Assembly: GCA_024867545.1 (NCBI GenBank)
Contig: JANFNE010000022.1
Coordinates: 372,001 to 436,000 of the forward strand
DNA length: 64,000 nucleotides
From: Phytopythium helicoides
Taxonomy: Eukaryota > Oomycota > Peronosporomycetes > Pythiales > Pythiaceae
Direction: 5' to 3'
Positions within the stretch are counted from its first letter, which is position 1. The number at the start of each line of letters is the position of its first letter. Shown in pieces: positions 41,028 to 54,724 of this stretch. The notes under the pieces are model-generated. The model saw nothing but the letters and a program-made list of their open reading frames with translations. It had not been told where the DNA came from and searched no databases. The translations under genes were made by a program, and so were the position numbers.

Positions 41028-42776
41028 TCACGCCTGGTGGTGCAGGTCACTCGGTGTGGGCTGCTGGACTCTCTGGCGACGCTGCTGGCGCTTCTTGACT
41101 GCAAAGAGCGCCGCGGCCCACATGAGCACGCCCCACGCCAGCCAGAGCACCGCAAACAGCAGCACATTACGCAGCCCCGCCTGGTCCTCCGAGCACTCTG
41201 GGTTCAAGTGCGCCTCGCCGTCAATCTCGACAGTCCCGCAGTGAGGCGCCCACGAGTCCTTGAGCGCGCCGAGGATGATGGGCGACGGCACGTCTCCGAG
41301 CGCGTGGATCACGAGCGTGTTGGCCGAGATGGCCATCGCGCGGCGAGACTCGGGGAACAGCTCGAGCACGGCAATGGTCTCGGGCACCGACAGAGCGCAC
41401 AAACAGAACAAACACGCCGTCAGGAAGAGCAGGAAGACGGCGCGGTGGCCTGTGAGCGCAACCATGACGAGGCCGAGCACGACGGCGCCCGTCATGTAGA
41501 TGAAGAGCGAGGAGACCGCCAACAAGCAGCGGCGGTCACTGTTGCCTCCGTTCTTCTTGCTCAGGCGGTCGACGATAATGCCGCCCACCGGCGTGCCGAT
41601 CGTGCCGGTGATGGCGACGAGTCCACCGAAGAGCAGGGAGACGGTCGTCTCGCTGGTAAAGAGCCCGAGGCCGATGAAGATGGCCGGGCTGAACGTGCTG
41701 AGCGCCGCGAGCGAGAACGTGTAGGCCGAGTGGCCAAGGATGACGAGCAGGAACGGCACATTGCTGAAGATGGCCCACCACGTGACGAAGAACGAGGTGC
41801 CCGCGGGCTTGCCGAGCTGGTCGACCACTGCGGGCGAGCCGCTGTCGGCGTCCAGGAACGCCGTGGGGCTCGCCTTGCCGTCTTCGCCGCGCGACGTGAG
41901 CAGCTCGCTCGAGAGCTGGCCGGGCGTGTCTGCTGCGACGACCGACTTGCTGCGCTGCGGGTGGGCGGCGTCGGACGGGATCTGGTTGAGCTCGGCGGGC
42001 ACCCATAGCTGGCTGGCGACCACGAGGCACGCCATGAGGATGGCCTCGAAGTAGTAGGCGCCGGCCCACCCGAAGGAGGAGGACGCGAAGAGCGAGCCGT
42101 AGATGTAGCCGATGGCCGTGCCAACCGTGATGGAGGCCAGGTAGACGCCGAGGTAGAGCGCGCGGCGCGCGGGCGGCGCGTGGCGGTTGATGAAAGGCGT
42201 GGCCGTGCACTGGAAGGAAGCCTCTCCGACGCCGCTGATGACTCGGCCGACGATGAGCACGTAGTAGCTGTCGGCGGCCTGTGCGACGCCGCAGATGACA
42301 ACGGCGAGGATCCAGATGGACATGCCGACAGCGATGATGCGGAAGGGCCGGTGGGAGAGCGAGAGGTAGCCAAAGACCATGGAGAAGACCGAGTAGCTGG
42401 CGATGAAGGCCGAGGTGAGCAGCCCGAAGTAGACGGACTGCTGCAGCACGCTCACGCCCAGCGTGCGCGAGATGAACGTGTCGAACTTCTCTGGCGCGCC
42501 GGGGATGATGCCTCGGTCCACGTAGTTGAGCAGGTTGATGCAGCAGAGCAGCACGATGACGCCCTGCGGGCCCAGTCGGCGCGCCATCCCGTCGTGCGCG
42601 GAGCTCAGCAGCGGCTCAGCAAGCAGCGCGGCCTCCTCGTCCTCGTCCTCTACGGGGAATGGCGGCATGTCTGGCGCGGGGGGAGCGCTGGATGCGGCGG
42701 GCACGGCCTGGCTCTTGGCGCGCGGCATGCCTGGCCGCTGGGCACCGCGAGAAGCCGCACTTAGCGGGGAGGCCAT
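41028..42776 (-). CDS. SPNS: Spinster-like MFS transporter, copy B
   Basis: A single exon of 582 aa and a paralogue of 35083-36615. It has a longer N-terminal cytosolic tail (about 65 residues, with PPFPVEDEDEEAALLAEPLL, an acidic dileucine-like sorting signal). VLLCCINLLNYVDRGIIPG, GEASFQCTATPFINRHAPP and the C-terminal CGTVEIDGEAHLNPEC loop follow. The two copies keep the same membrane topology and conserved loops but differ in the central loop and tails, so the duplication is not recent. The dileucine-like motif suggests endolysosomal targeting, which is inference. The substrate is likely a lysolipid or sphingoid derivative by family analogy, not proven. Confidence 0.88.
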   Translation of the reverse strand: MASPLSAASRGAQRPGMPRAKSQAVPAASSAPPAPDMPPFPVEDEDEEAALLAEPLLSSAHDGMARRLGPQGVIVLLCCINLLNYVDRGIIPGAPEKFDTFISRTLGVSVLQQSVYFGLLTSAFIASYSVFSMVFGYLSLSHRPFRIIAVGMSIWILAVVICGVAQAADSYYVLIVGRVISGVGEASFQCTATPFINRHAPPARRALYLGVYLASITVGTAIGYIYGSLFASSSFGWAGAYYFEAILMACLVVASQLWVPAELNQIPSDAAHPQRSKSVVAADTPGQLSSELLTSRGEDGKASPTAFLDADSGSPAVVDQLGKPAGTSFFVTWWAIFSNVPFLLVILGHSAYTFSLAALSTFSPAIFIGLGLFTSETTVSLLFGGLVAITGTIGTPVGGIIVDRLSKKNGGNSDRRCLLAVSSLFIYMTGAVVLGLVMVALTGHRAVFLLFLTACLFCLCALSVPETIAVLELFPESRRAMAISANTLVIHALGDVPSPIILGALKDSWAPHCGTVEIDGEAHLNPECSEDQAGLRNVLLFAVLWLAWGVLMWAAALFAVKKRQQRRQRVQQPTPSDLHHQA

Positions 42777-43102
42777 ACTGCCATACTGGAGGCGAGTCGA
42801 TTGGGATGGGAAGGCGGCACCGCTCGAGATGAAGGCCGAGACGACGCGACGCTCGCACTACCGCAGTGGGACGGCCGCTACACATGGCGTTGACTAGCAT
42901 CAGCCCATCTGCTGCTCGCTGAAGTCTGGATTCTGAGCGAGAGCTGCAGATACAGCTCTCCAGTGCGAACGACCTGATAATGGACTGACGTGGCGAAGGC
43001 AGATCGAGTTTTTCTAGGCTTTTCGGATCTAATCAATACACAGCAGTCCAGGACACTGGACTCGACGAGACCGGCAGGGCGGGGCCGTGGAGCGCACGGA
43101 GC

Positions 43103-44762
43103 TCACTCCCACTCGATCGTGGCCGGCGGCTTGGACGAAATGTCGTACACGACGCGGTTCACGCCGCGCACCTCGTTGATGATGCGGTTCGACATGCGGC
43201 CCAGCACCTCGTACGGCATGTGGTACCAGTCGGCCGTCATGTAGTCCGACGTGCTCACGGCGCGGATCGCCACCACCTTCTCGTACGTGCGGCCGTCGCC
43301 CATGACGCCCACCGACTTGACCGGCAGCAGCACGCAGAACGCCTGGCCCGTCGTCTTGTAGTTGTTCGAGTTGCGCAGCTCCTCGAGGAAGATGGCGTCC
43401 GCCTGGCGCAGCGTGTCAAGCGCCTCGCGGGTCACCTCGCCCAGCACGCGGATAGCGAGGCCGGGACCCGGGAACGGGTGGCGCCACACGCTCTCCTCGT
43501 CAATGCCGAGCGCCATGCCGAGCTCGCGGACCTCGTCCTTGAACAGCTCGCGCAGCGGCTCGATCAACTTCAGGTGCATCTTCTCCGGCAGACCGCCGAC
43601 GTTGTGGTGCGTCTTGATGGTCGCCGAAGGACCCTTGTACGAGATACTCTCGATCACGTCCGGGTACAGCGTGCCCTGCAGCAGGTAGTCGACCGTGTGG
43701 CCGATGCGCTTGGCCTCCTCCTGGAAGATCTCGATGAACAGGTTGCCGATCGTCTTACGCTTGGTCTCGGGCTCCGTCACGCCGCTGAGCGCCGCCAGGA
43801 AGCGGTCCGATGCGTCGATGCACTTGAGGTTGATGCCGAGCTTGGTCTGCAGGCGCTCCACGACCTCGACGGCCTCGTTCTGGCGCAGCAGGCCGTTGTC
43901 GATGAGCACGGCGTGGAAGCGGTCGCCCAGCGCGCGCTGGAGTAGCACGGCCGCAACCGACGAGTCGACGCCGCCGCTGACGGCACCAATGACGTGTCCC
44001 TCGGGGCCGACCCTCTGGCGCACCTCCTCAATGAAGGCATCGGCAATCGAACGCATATCCCAGTCGGTGGGCGAGTTGCAAATGCCGACGACGAAGTTCT
44101 TGAGCAGGTCCTTGCCAAGCGGCGAGTGCGTGACCTCCGGGTGGAACTGGATGCCGTAGAACTTCTTGGCGACGTTGACGATGGCGGCGTGCTCCGAGTT
44201 CTCGGTGGTGGCGACGTCGACGAATCCGTCGGGGCGAGCGTGCAGCTTGTCGCCGTGGCTCATCCACATCTGGAACTGCTCGGGCAGTCCGTCGAAGAGG
44301 CCGCCAGCGTCCACGTCCATCTTGCGCGTGACGATGGCCTTGCCATACTCGCGCTGCTTGGAGGGCGCGACCTTGCCGTTGAAGGTGAAGGCGAGCTCCT
44401 GCAGACCGTAGCAGATGCCAAGCACGGGCAGCTGGCGCTCCTCGATGAGCTTCCAGACCTCCGGCGCCACGTGCGGGGCGCCCTCATCGAAGACCGAGTT
44501 GGGGCCGCCCGAGAGGATGATGCCCGTGAGCGTGTGCTTGGAGAGCTCCTCGGCGGTCACGAGGCACGAGTAGAGCTCGCAGAAGACGTGCAGCTCTGCG
44601 GTGGAGCAGCCGGCCGTCAGAGCGGGGCCAGGGGCAGCCGAGCAGCTACGCTACGCTAGAGTACGCACCACGCACGCGGCGCGCGATCAGGTGGCTGTAC
44701 TGCGAGCCAAAGTCCAGGATGGCCACCTGCGGGCGGTCGGTCACGGGCGAGGCGTCGGCCAT
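43103..44762 (-). CDS. GMPS: GMP synthase (glutamine-hydrolysing), two exons
   Basis: Exon 1 is 44669-44762 (MADASPVTDRPQVAILDFGS) and exon 2 is 43103-44595. They join as RRVR|ELHVF in phase, giving about 528 aa. The protein converts XMP to GMP using glutamine and ATP. The class I glutamine amidotransferase domain has LGICYGLQELA with the catalytic cysteine and GIQFHPEVTHS with its histidine/glutamate. The ATP-pyrophosphatase domain has the P-loop AVSGGVDSSVAA, and the C-terminal dimerisation domain ends PPATIEWE, as in bacterial GuaA. The protein is intact and of normal length for the two-domain bacterial-type enzyme. It is cytosolic; no targeting peptide is visible. Confidence 0.95.
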
Positions 44763-44927
44763 GGTCGTCGGCGGGGGGTCAGTCGGCGTTTTGCGGATTG
44801 AGCTCCTGTCCTGACGCGGCCAAACACGGCGATGGCCAATCGATTGGAATGCGTCGCGAGGTCTGATCCACCCACCCGCGGCGCCTTTTCACCCAATCAC
44901 AGGTGTTTAACCCTCCATTTCGACCAA

Positions 44928-47900
44928 TCACAGAACGGGAGTGCGCTGTGTGAACCCATCCAGCGCCGAAGCGACGCGCCGCGAGAGCCGCTCGTTGCCG
45001 CGCAGCTCCAGCAGCTCCAGCCGCGCGCCGCCCGCGCGCGCCAGCGCCTCGAGCGCCGGCAGCAGCCAGCGCAGCGCGCCGCGGTCCGAGAGGCGGCAGT
45101 GGGCGAGGCTCACGAGCCGCAGCGACGCGCAGGCGAGCAGCGCGGCGGCCAGCGCGGGGCACGCGGCGTCCGCCACGCGGTTGGCGCTCAGGTCGAGCTT
45201 CCAGAGCGCGCGGCAGTGGCGCGCGGCCTCGAGGATAGCGGCGGCGCCTGCGCTGCCCAGCTCGCAGCGCTCGAGCACGAGCTGCTCCAGGCGCGGCGAG
45301 CAGCCGAGCAGCGCGGCGGCAAGCGCCACGGCTGCGGAGGTTCCCAGCGGGACGTTCACGAGCACGAGCGCAACGAGGCGAGAGCTGGGCTGGCGGAGCG
45401 CGCTGCCCAGAGCGGCCAGGTGGGCGACGTCCAGGCGAGAGTTGTGCAGCATGAGCTTCTGGACGGGACACTCGGCGACCCCCGCGACGGCGTCGATGAG
45501 CTGCTCGTTCGGGTTGGGCAGGAACGACGGCGAGAGCGCAAGCGGATCTGCGATTCCAGCGTCCGAAATGATGCAAGACGCCAGCGCTACTAGCTGTCGC
45601 AAGTGAATGTCTCGCAGCCCGATCCCACCGCTGATTGAGGACATTGCAGCGAGCTTTACATCAGAATGGTTGCAATTCCTCCAAACAATGGACTACCAGC
45701 TCACCTGAACGCGAGCTGGAGGATTCCTGACTGCCGCACTCGGTTCAGTAACGTGTAGAACAGGATCGGGGGCACGTCGGCTACTCTCTGTTTTGGTTGA
45801 AACACCCGGTCAGCAAGTCAAAGATTAAGCACAAACGACCTGCAACGCCACTCACCTGCTCCAGAGTCCTGTTTTCAAGCTCCTCTTCGAGCTTGTTATT
45901 TCCAAGGCACCTCCGGTTTCTTCCGGGGCTATTTAATGCGGATTCTGTTGTTGGTTTGCTTGGAAGCCGTCCAAGTGGCTTTGCATTGTGATCATCCAAT
46001 CCTAGTATTCTTCCCAGAGGCGACTGAGCTCGGTTCGCTGCACTTCGAATGGAGAGCGCAGCTTTCTCCAGTACCAACTCTTCCCACTTACGAAAGCAAC
46101 ATTCAAGAGGCGATTGATGTGCAGCAGCTTCCAACATTCGTGCTTGTGCCGCCTTCTTTGCTACAATTTTGTCGGCTTCTCTCTTTGCTCTTCGTGCGCG
46201 AAAAATGCGTTGTATTCGCCGAACAGCATCTTGGCGCTCTTCTCGATATTGAAGCGCCATCGATTTCCACTGACCCATGATGGCTGCTAGCTTTCGGGCT
46301 CGTTGTTGCAAGGCCCACTGCTTAGCGCGATCGCATGCCGCATTGTGATACTCAATCACCCGAGCATATCGCTTCCTAGTGAGCCAGCTTCGAATCAGTC
46401 TCTGGATCCTTGTTGCAGCAAGGTTTCGCCTCCAGGCTTTCGCATCGAGAAGTAGGTGAAGCTGAGCAAAGAACAGTTTTGCGGCTCGTAGCGCATCCAA
46501 TTGATAGCGAAGAAGCAGCTTTCGGCGTCCAATTCTTTTTCGGATATTTTCTTGAAGTTGTTTTCTTCGTGAACGTCCTTTCCACCACCGCTGCAGCGTT
46601 AGTTGAGAGTGCTGCCGCTTACTCACATTATCGCGCGGTAGTTGAACAAGCATTAGAAAGCACAGTCGCAAGATAAACTGTGGTTCTCGCCCTTTGAGTA
46701 GCGAGGCAGTACCGCCGTTCTCTGACAAGAGTTTTTCACACTCTCGTATTAACGCAACTCGTTTTCGAGCCCGAAACCCCCGAAACACACGTTGGATTGT
46801 GACAGTGCAGGATTCGCGCTCCTCCCAGTTCATCTCAACATTTTGCTGCAATGAATTCATTATCGATCGAAGAATTTGAGCTCTCGATTTTGCCTTCATA
46901 TTTGCAATTGCGCGCTCTATCTTTCGCCGTCGAAGGCGTAATTTTCGAACGTAAGCCCTCGCCAACATACCACGAACTCGGGATTGAATGCGAATAGCTC
47001 CCGATCGCTTCTCCAACCGACGGCAGATCGCATGGTTTGCAAGTGCTTTCCAGGATGTCTGTAACATGCGCTGCTCGCGGGAGCACACAAACTCTCGCAT
47101 AATCTTGACAGCAGTTTGGTGCCGATAAAGATCCGACAAGAATTTCTTTCGGGCCAAACGTACTCGATAACGTCTCTGAATGATGACAGCCGCTCTTTCT
47201 CGGTCGGCTCGAGCTTGCACTGTATAGCCACGCCATGCAACGACTAATCGCCGTCGTAGAGAGACCTTCTTCGAGTCAAGGAACGAGAGTACCAGTTGAT
47301 CTTGGCGTCGCTTGCGGCTTAATAGGCGAAGGTACATTCGGCGAGTAAGAAATACTCGCACGCATCGCTGAATCGCACAAACTGCTCTGGTTCGCTCTTG
47401 TTGTAACAAAGAAACAAATTTGCGCCACTTGAAAAACACGTGCGACTGCTGAAGCTCTCGCCGACGGTCACCGAAAGTAGTGACAAGGGAGTTATGACGC
47501 TCACGCAGTCGACGGCGCATATCACGCTCTTTCTTTGCATAGAGGATTGATAGGAGCCCTTGAATTGTCCGGGCGGCAGCATTGAGCTCCTTCATGATTA
47601 GCAACAGGTCTTGTCTCCTCATTGTTTCATTCTCCATGATCTCTCGACGATGGCGCTCCTCACGGTGACGCTCTAGCTGTATTCTAGCACAGTAGCATTT
47701 CCATGCACATTGAATGACTGTCGCCTGTTCATTTCGATGGCGAGACACAAGGTGAGCCTGCAGATACATTGCGAGTCAGGATTGCATTAATGAGAAGATT
47801 TATCAGGAAAAACACACACACCGCGGCATTCATCCAAAGTATGCGCAATCTGCAACGTCGAAGCCAAGAGAGAATCCGATTAATACTACCAACCTCGAGC

Positions 47901-49187
47901 TCAAACCTTGCACACCACGCCTCGTTCCACTGTCCAAGTAGGAATCTGCAGAGCTTGGAACTGTAGTAATTATCGCTTTCCTGAGAGTAGAGGATTTCTT
48001 CCACTCTCGTAATCGCATCGTCTCGACGTCCCAAGCGATTAAGTACTGCAGCTTCCAGCATCAGAACATCCAGCGGCAAATTTGGCATAAGAGACTGCCC
48101 AGGTTTGAGTTCTATACCCATTGCTAAACCGCTACTCAAATGTATCCTTGCCAGCTCGATAGCTACAGCGACAAACACAGGCACGTCAACTCCAGCCATC
48201 CGCTTTGCCAAATCAATCCACGTCCGGGGATCTCTTCGCCAGCGCTCAATGCGCTGTACTTCGCTCTTTCTTGAGTTTTTGTACTCTTCATGGACCGCTT
48301 TCTCCGATATGGTGGCGGGGCTGAGCAGTATAACTGCGCGATATGCCTGTGTATATGCATCTTTCTCCATCTCAGAGCCTAGAGTACTTTCGTGCTTCAC
48401 CTTCGCGAGCTCTACACCCGAGAGGAGATACAGTTGAAATGCGTGCACACCACGTGGAGGTTTGTCGACAATGTACTGAAGGTATTGAGCACTTTCGTGA
48501 TGTTTACCAAGCGCGTGGGCTGTGACAGCTGCCAGGAAAATGGCTTCGTTCAGACGCTCAAAAGTCGACGAATATCCCTCTATCAGCAGCGTACACACTG
48601 ACAGGGCGCCTCGAAACGATCCGAACTCCATGTACAACCGCGTAAGCTGAAGCAGCAACGATGGGTTCTGCTTGTTGCTGGAATACTCCATCGCTATCAA
48701 AAATGTATTGTATGTGTGCTAAGTAGAGGAAGCGTAAGAAATCTGTCAAGCTGAAAAGCTGCAGCTACGGTATCACAGCGTACCTGAAGGCAGATAGAAA
48801 TAATCGAGGCATTTGGTAAAACTTTGCAGTTACTGCTACGCTGTTTCAGCGCCAAAGCAACACGTGCCGTTGTAGAAATGGCTTCCAACGTGTGGGCCGA
48901 CTTGGCGTAGGCTTGCCACCACATGAAATACCCTATCGCAAGCTCGCGCCATAGCGCTGCGGAATCTCCTTCAGTCTTACGAGTTGGTCACCTCAATTTC
49001 CTGTCTTCACCCGCAATCTGATTGATAGCAAAATAAGTACCCAACTCACCTGAATGAGATGCTCGATCGCGTCAATTGCTTCGATGTACCGCCCTTCGTG
49101 TCGGTCTGTCAGAGCTCTCTCGAACGCAACTTTTGCCTCATCGCTTGTGAGCACCAAGCTGTCTTCATTCTCTGCACTATTGGTCAT
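44928..49187 (-). CDS. TPR-like, IQ-motif and leucine-rich-repeat fusion protein
   Basis: Seven exons on the minus strand join in phase: 49050-49187, 48784-48975, 47907-48718, 47822-47849, 45856-47757, 45705-45787 and 44928-45630, giving 1,285 aa. The N-terminal third is helical and TPR-like (FERALTDRHEGRYIEAIDAI, SVCTLLIEGYSSTFERL, RLGRRDDAITRVEEILYSQ). The middle is a string of IQ-type motifs (ATVIQCAWKCYCARIQ, AIQRCVRVFLTRRMYLR, AIRIQSRVRGMLARAYV, TRIQRLIRSWLTRKRYA). The C-terminus is a leucine-rich repeat array of the ribonuclease-inhibitor style (LWKLDLSANRVADAACPAL). The LRR part at 44928-45630 could be mistaken for a separate gene, but the short 83-nt exon links it in frame. A ciliary or cytoskeletal role fits this mix but is inference. 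Confidence 0.78.
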
Positions 49188-49247
49188 GGCCCAATTGCTC
49201 CCTGATGGAAGCCACCGAATTGCATGAGACCAAACTTTCTGTTATTA

Positions 49248-52200
49248 TTAGACGCCTTGATTGCTAAAGGCTTCTACCACCAAGTTGTCCACCTCCAAGA
49301 TGAGACGAGCTGGTTTACCTCGCAACTCCACCATTTCCGGTCCAATGATGGATTGTGTTGCTAGTTTTAGCGCTCGAAGACAAGTGGAGGTAACAGGTTC
49401 CCCGTGCTCCATGGCTGTTCCATCTCTAGAGCCGTTTTTGTCAACTTCTCTCGATAGCGAACACTGAAGACTGCGGCAGTGCTGGTCCCGTGTGTGCTCT
49501 GCGTGTGGCTGGCGCAGTAAATCTTGGAGAGTTTCAACGCATGTTCCGATGAATCTTGAGTTGGTTAAGAACGAAGGGATGGAGATGCCAAACAATCGAA
49601 GCGCATCGACAAGTGTTGGGCAGTTTAGTTCGTAGCTGAGATCCCCGGTGCTTTGGCAAACGTAGAAAAGACGCTTCAGAATTGAATCTCCCCAGCGAAG
49701 TGGACTCAACAGCTTTTCAGCTAGTTCCCACAACATGGACTGATGAAGGACGCAATTGACGCTAATTGAGCCCTTCAGAAGGCGGTTAAGTGAACCTACG
49801 CACATGCACCGTGAGTGATCAATGTGTAGGATGCATACTCAACGCACATTGAACGAACCGGTTTGAAGTTGCTGAAACAACTGAATCATCTCAGCCGCGG
49901 TGCAGTTCCTGTACAACTCGGCAAATGATTCAAATGAAATTGCATTTGGGTCGGAATGCAGAATTTGTGTGACATCTTCCTCCGTCAGGGCTTCTTTTCC
50001 AATCGACTGCTGAAAAGTGTTGAATTCCTAACCATATTCGCAAAGTCAGAATGACCTGTGTTCCACAAACCTAAAAATCCGAATGTCGTTACCTGCACGT
50101 TCCAGTCACCGCTTTTGTCGATGTCAAAGCGCTCAAATTCAGACCTCAGCAAGGCCAACCGATGTTCTGGTTTTGTCAATTCGTCAAGCCTCCTAGCAAC
50201 CTCTAATGAGGCACCAACTACGCTCTTGATCGAGTTCGTTATTTCACCAAGCACAAAAAGCTTCTGGATATGATCAAAAACAGAGACGTCGGTACATTCC
50301 TACAGCATCATTACGAACCCATTAGATGTTTGTTAGCATAAAGCGCTCTTACACATACCTCAAGTTCGTCGAACCAATCGCGCGTTAGCGCAAGACTCAC
50401 TTGTAGTTGTTTGTATTGATGGTGTGGTAAAATGTCATTCCGCGACGATGGGCCGACTGACACTTTGAAGTACAACAACCTTCCGATTAGCGTCGTATAG
50501 CTAAGTGAACTATTGAGATTTCAATCTACCTCGGCAAGCTCGCCAGACACCAGGAAATGTGTCCAATACATCTTCGTGCTCGAGAAGTTGCTCAACAGCA
50601 GATGCAAGCTCCATGGCAGCCTCAACTAAAGATCAAAACCAACAAACAGCGTGAGATTAAAGCGGACATCTTAGCAGAATTGGTCGAATTTAGCATACTG
50701 CTGGTATCTTCTCGCAGTGTCAATCGAAGGATCAGTCGCATTCCGCTATCGTCTCCATCGAGATCATCACCTTCGAAATCGTCCGTGTCCACTGTTTCCG
50801 GGGAATGAAGGCCAACTCGGAAGCGGATCGCGTCTATGGATTCACTCTTGTTTGTGTGATCCACATCTGATCGTTGAGTTGGTCTAGAAGTATCCCCGAC
50901 TCGAAGATTGGCACTCCAGTTGAGCTCAAAGTCGTTTGTTTCTTGGTCGGGAGACTCAATAGAGGAGCTATATTTGCTTGGATAGATGCCTTTGTCTCGG
51001 GAAATCTTGCGGCTGGTAATGGTATTCAGTGCATCCTTCATCACGTACACTATTCTATTGATGCGTGTAACTATAAAGCGTGCTGCAATTCCCCAAAATG
51101 GGACCTGTTCATCGTGCCAGTTTGCTTGAAGCCACGCAGACATTGTCCGAACGATCTCACCGCATCGCACTAAGCCGAACTGGTCGACTGGCATTTTCTC
51201 AATGAGACTATTTGCCTGTGCAAACAGCATTAATAGATACACTACAAGCATGAACTGCAGTATGACTTACTTCGGCGTCCGGTATGAATAGATAAGCATC
51301 CGATATTCGATGGACGAGGCGCTGCAGCGTTCTCACATCCACGCGCTTCTTGACATCGCTAGGATTTACAGCTGGACTAACCTCATCGGACGGAGTTCGA
51401 GATTGTAGCGAATCTTTCGATGAGCCAGTGCCACGCGCAATCGGCTGAGCAGGGCACACTAGATTCTGTAGCTTGCGAATGAGCACATCAATAGATGTGT
51501 GTGCTCTTGATTTTGAGCCCAGAATTGACGGTTGAGTTGCCGACGCAATCATTGAAACGCTGAACTCTACTGGTTGTCCTTTTTGCAGTAGCTAGCGTTA
51601 AAACAACACATCTCTGACACGAATACTTTGATCTTTAAGCAGACAGAGAGTTACCTGACATTCTACTCGAGCCACTCGCAGATCAAGGAAAGCCATGTTG
51701 CACAGCAGTTTGCCTTGCTGGATCAGCAACTCCTCGGAAGAACCAGCCCTCTATTTCGTGATGGAACGTAGCTGTTAGCAATACCTCTTATTCTACCAAA
51801 ACTCTCGCCAACTTTGCGAATACCCCTTCCAGATCGTTCATGAAGAACAGTATCTCCGGATCCACGAGTGCTTTATCTGTCACGCTCTGTCGAGGTATCT
51901 CGCTGAGCTCACCCATCAGGCCTGAGATTGCCAGTCATGCGAACCGGTCAGTATTCGCACCTTCATACCACTCGTACGAGGAATCTGTACGGCGCACGAG
52001 GGGCTTCATCATGTCTCGCTGGGGCTCTGGCAGCAAGGTGAACATGGCGAGTCCTCGTGCGGCGGCACTCAGCACGATCGTCAGCTCGCATCGATTGAGC
52101 GTCTTGCATCCCCCGTTGTCCACCAAGCTCATCAAGACTGTCGGGTGCAGCGCAGCAGCTCGTCAGTCTCCATCATCTATGTGCAGGCGCGCAGCGTCCA

Positions 52201-52528
52201 ACGGACAGTCGAGCTTCTGCGCCTTCTTGGCGTCGACCACGAGCGCGAGGCCGCTGAAAAAGTCGATGGCCGCGACTCTCCCTCGGCGCTTGCGGTCGAG
52301 CGCCGCGAAGAGCGCCAGCAGCTCGGTCTTGCCCATGGCCGGCACGAGCGGCGCCGCGATCGCGCAGAAGACCGGCGCCGAGAGGAAGAACTGCAGCTCC
52401 GGGTCGCTGCGGCGCCGCCGCGTCTCCTGCTGGAAGCGCACGCGCAGCTGCTCGAGCTCCGGCCACGCGCGCGGCACGAGCGGCCGCAGCTGGCGCCGCA
52501 GCCCGCCCCTGGACTGGCTGCTGCCCAT
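49248..52528 (-). CDS. EF-hand protein with N-myristoylation signal, many exons
   Basis: The start MGSSQSRGG at 52528 fits the N-myristoylation consensus. Phase-consistent exons are 52207-52528, 51961-52137, 51797-51921, 51655-51750, 51271-51591, 50699-51215 and 50530-50625. The next junction is off by one base. Further exons lie around 50362-50476, 50080-50300 and 49850-50040, and the last is 49248-49795. The N-terminal part has EF-hand-like pairs (FAALDRKRRGRVAAIDFFSG, MSLVDNGGCKTLNRCELT). A canonical calcium loop comes later (FERFDIDKSGDWN), with another helix-loop pair after it (EEDVTQILHSDPNAISFESF). The middle is not recognised. It may sense calcium at a membrane. Only 117 bp separate it from VPS4 head to head. 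Confidence 0.65.
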
Positions 52529-52644
52529 GCGAGCTTGAAGCGCCGCTCGTGTTGAAGAGCTCCGCGCACCCGAATACAGGGCGGTCGCGCGGAAAATCCA
52601 CGCGGGGGGGTTCTTCATTGGGAAAGCCAAGCGCGGCGGAGAAG
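52529..52644. promoter_or_regulatory. Bidirectional promoter, EF-hand gene / VPS4
   Basis: The two divergent start codons are 117 bp apart, so both promoters and leaders lie here. No specific element is recognised. The call rests on spacing. Confidence 0.45.
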
Positions 52645-54640
<1,996 letters not shown>

Positions 54641-54724
54641 ATCTATTCCGTTTCTTTTTTCTTTCATTTTTGTAAGACCATCGGCTCGGGGTGTATACAT
54701 ATGGCGCGACCGCTTTGATCATGG

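Noticed and set aside
40980..42764. Long charged open frames antisense to spinster copy B
   Set aside because: GC-rich codon bias keeps antisense frames open; the minus strand encodes a clear 12-helix transporter.
44928..45644. Stand-alone LRR gene starting at MSSISGG
   Set aside because: An in-phase splice joins the LRR to upstream exons and the ATG lies just before the acceptor, so it is better read as the C-terminal exon of the TPR-IQ-LRR gene.
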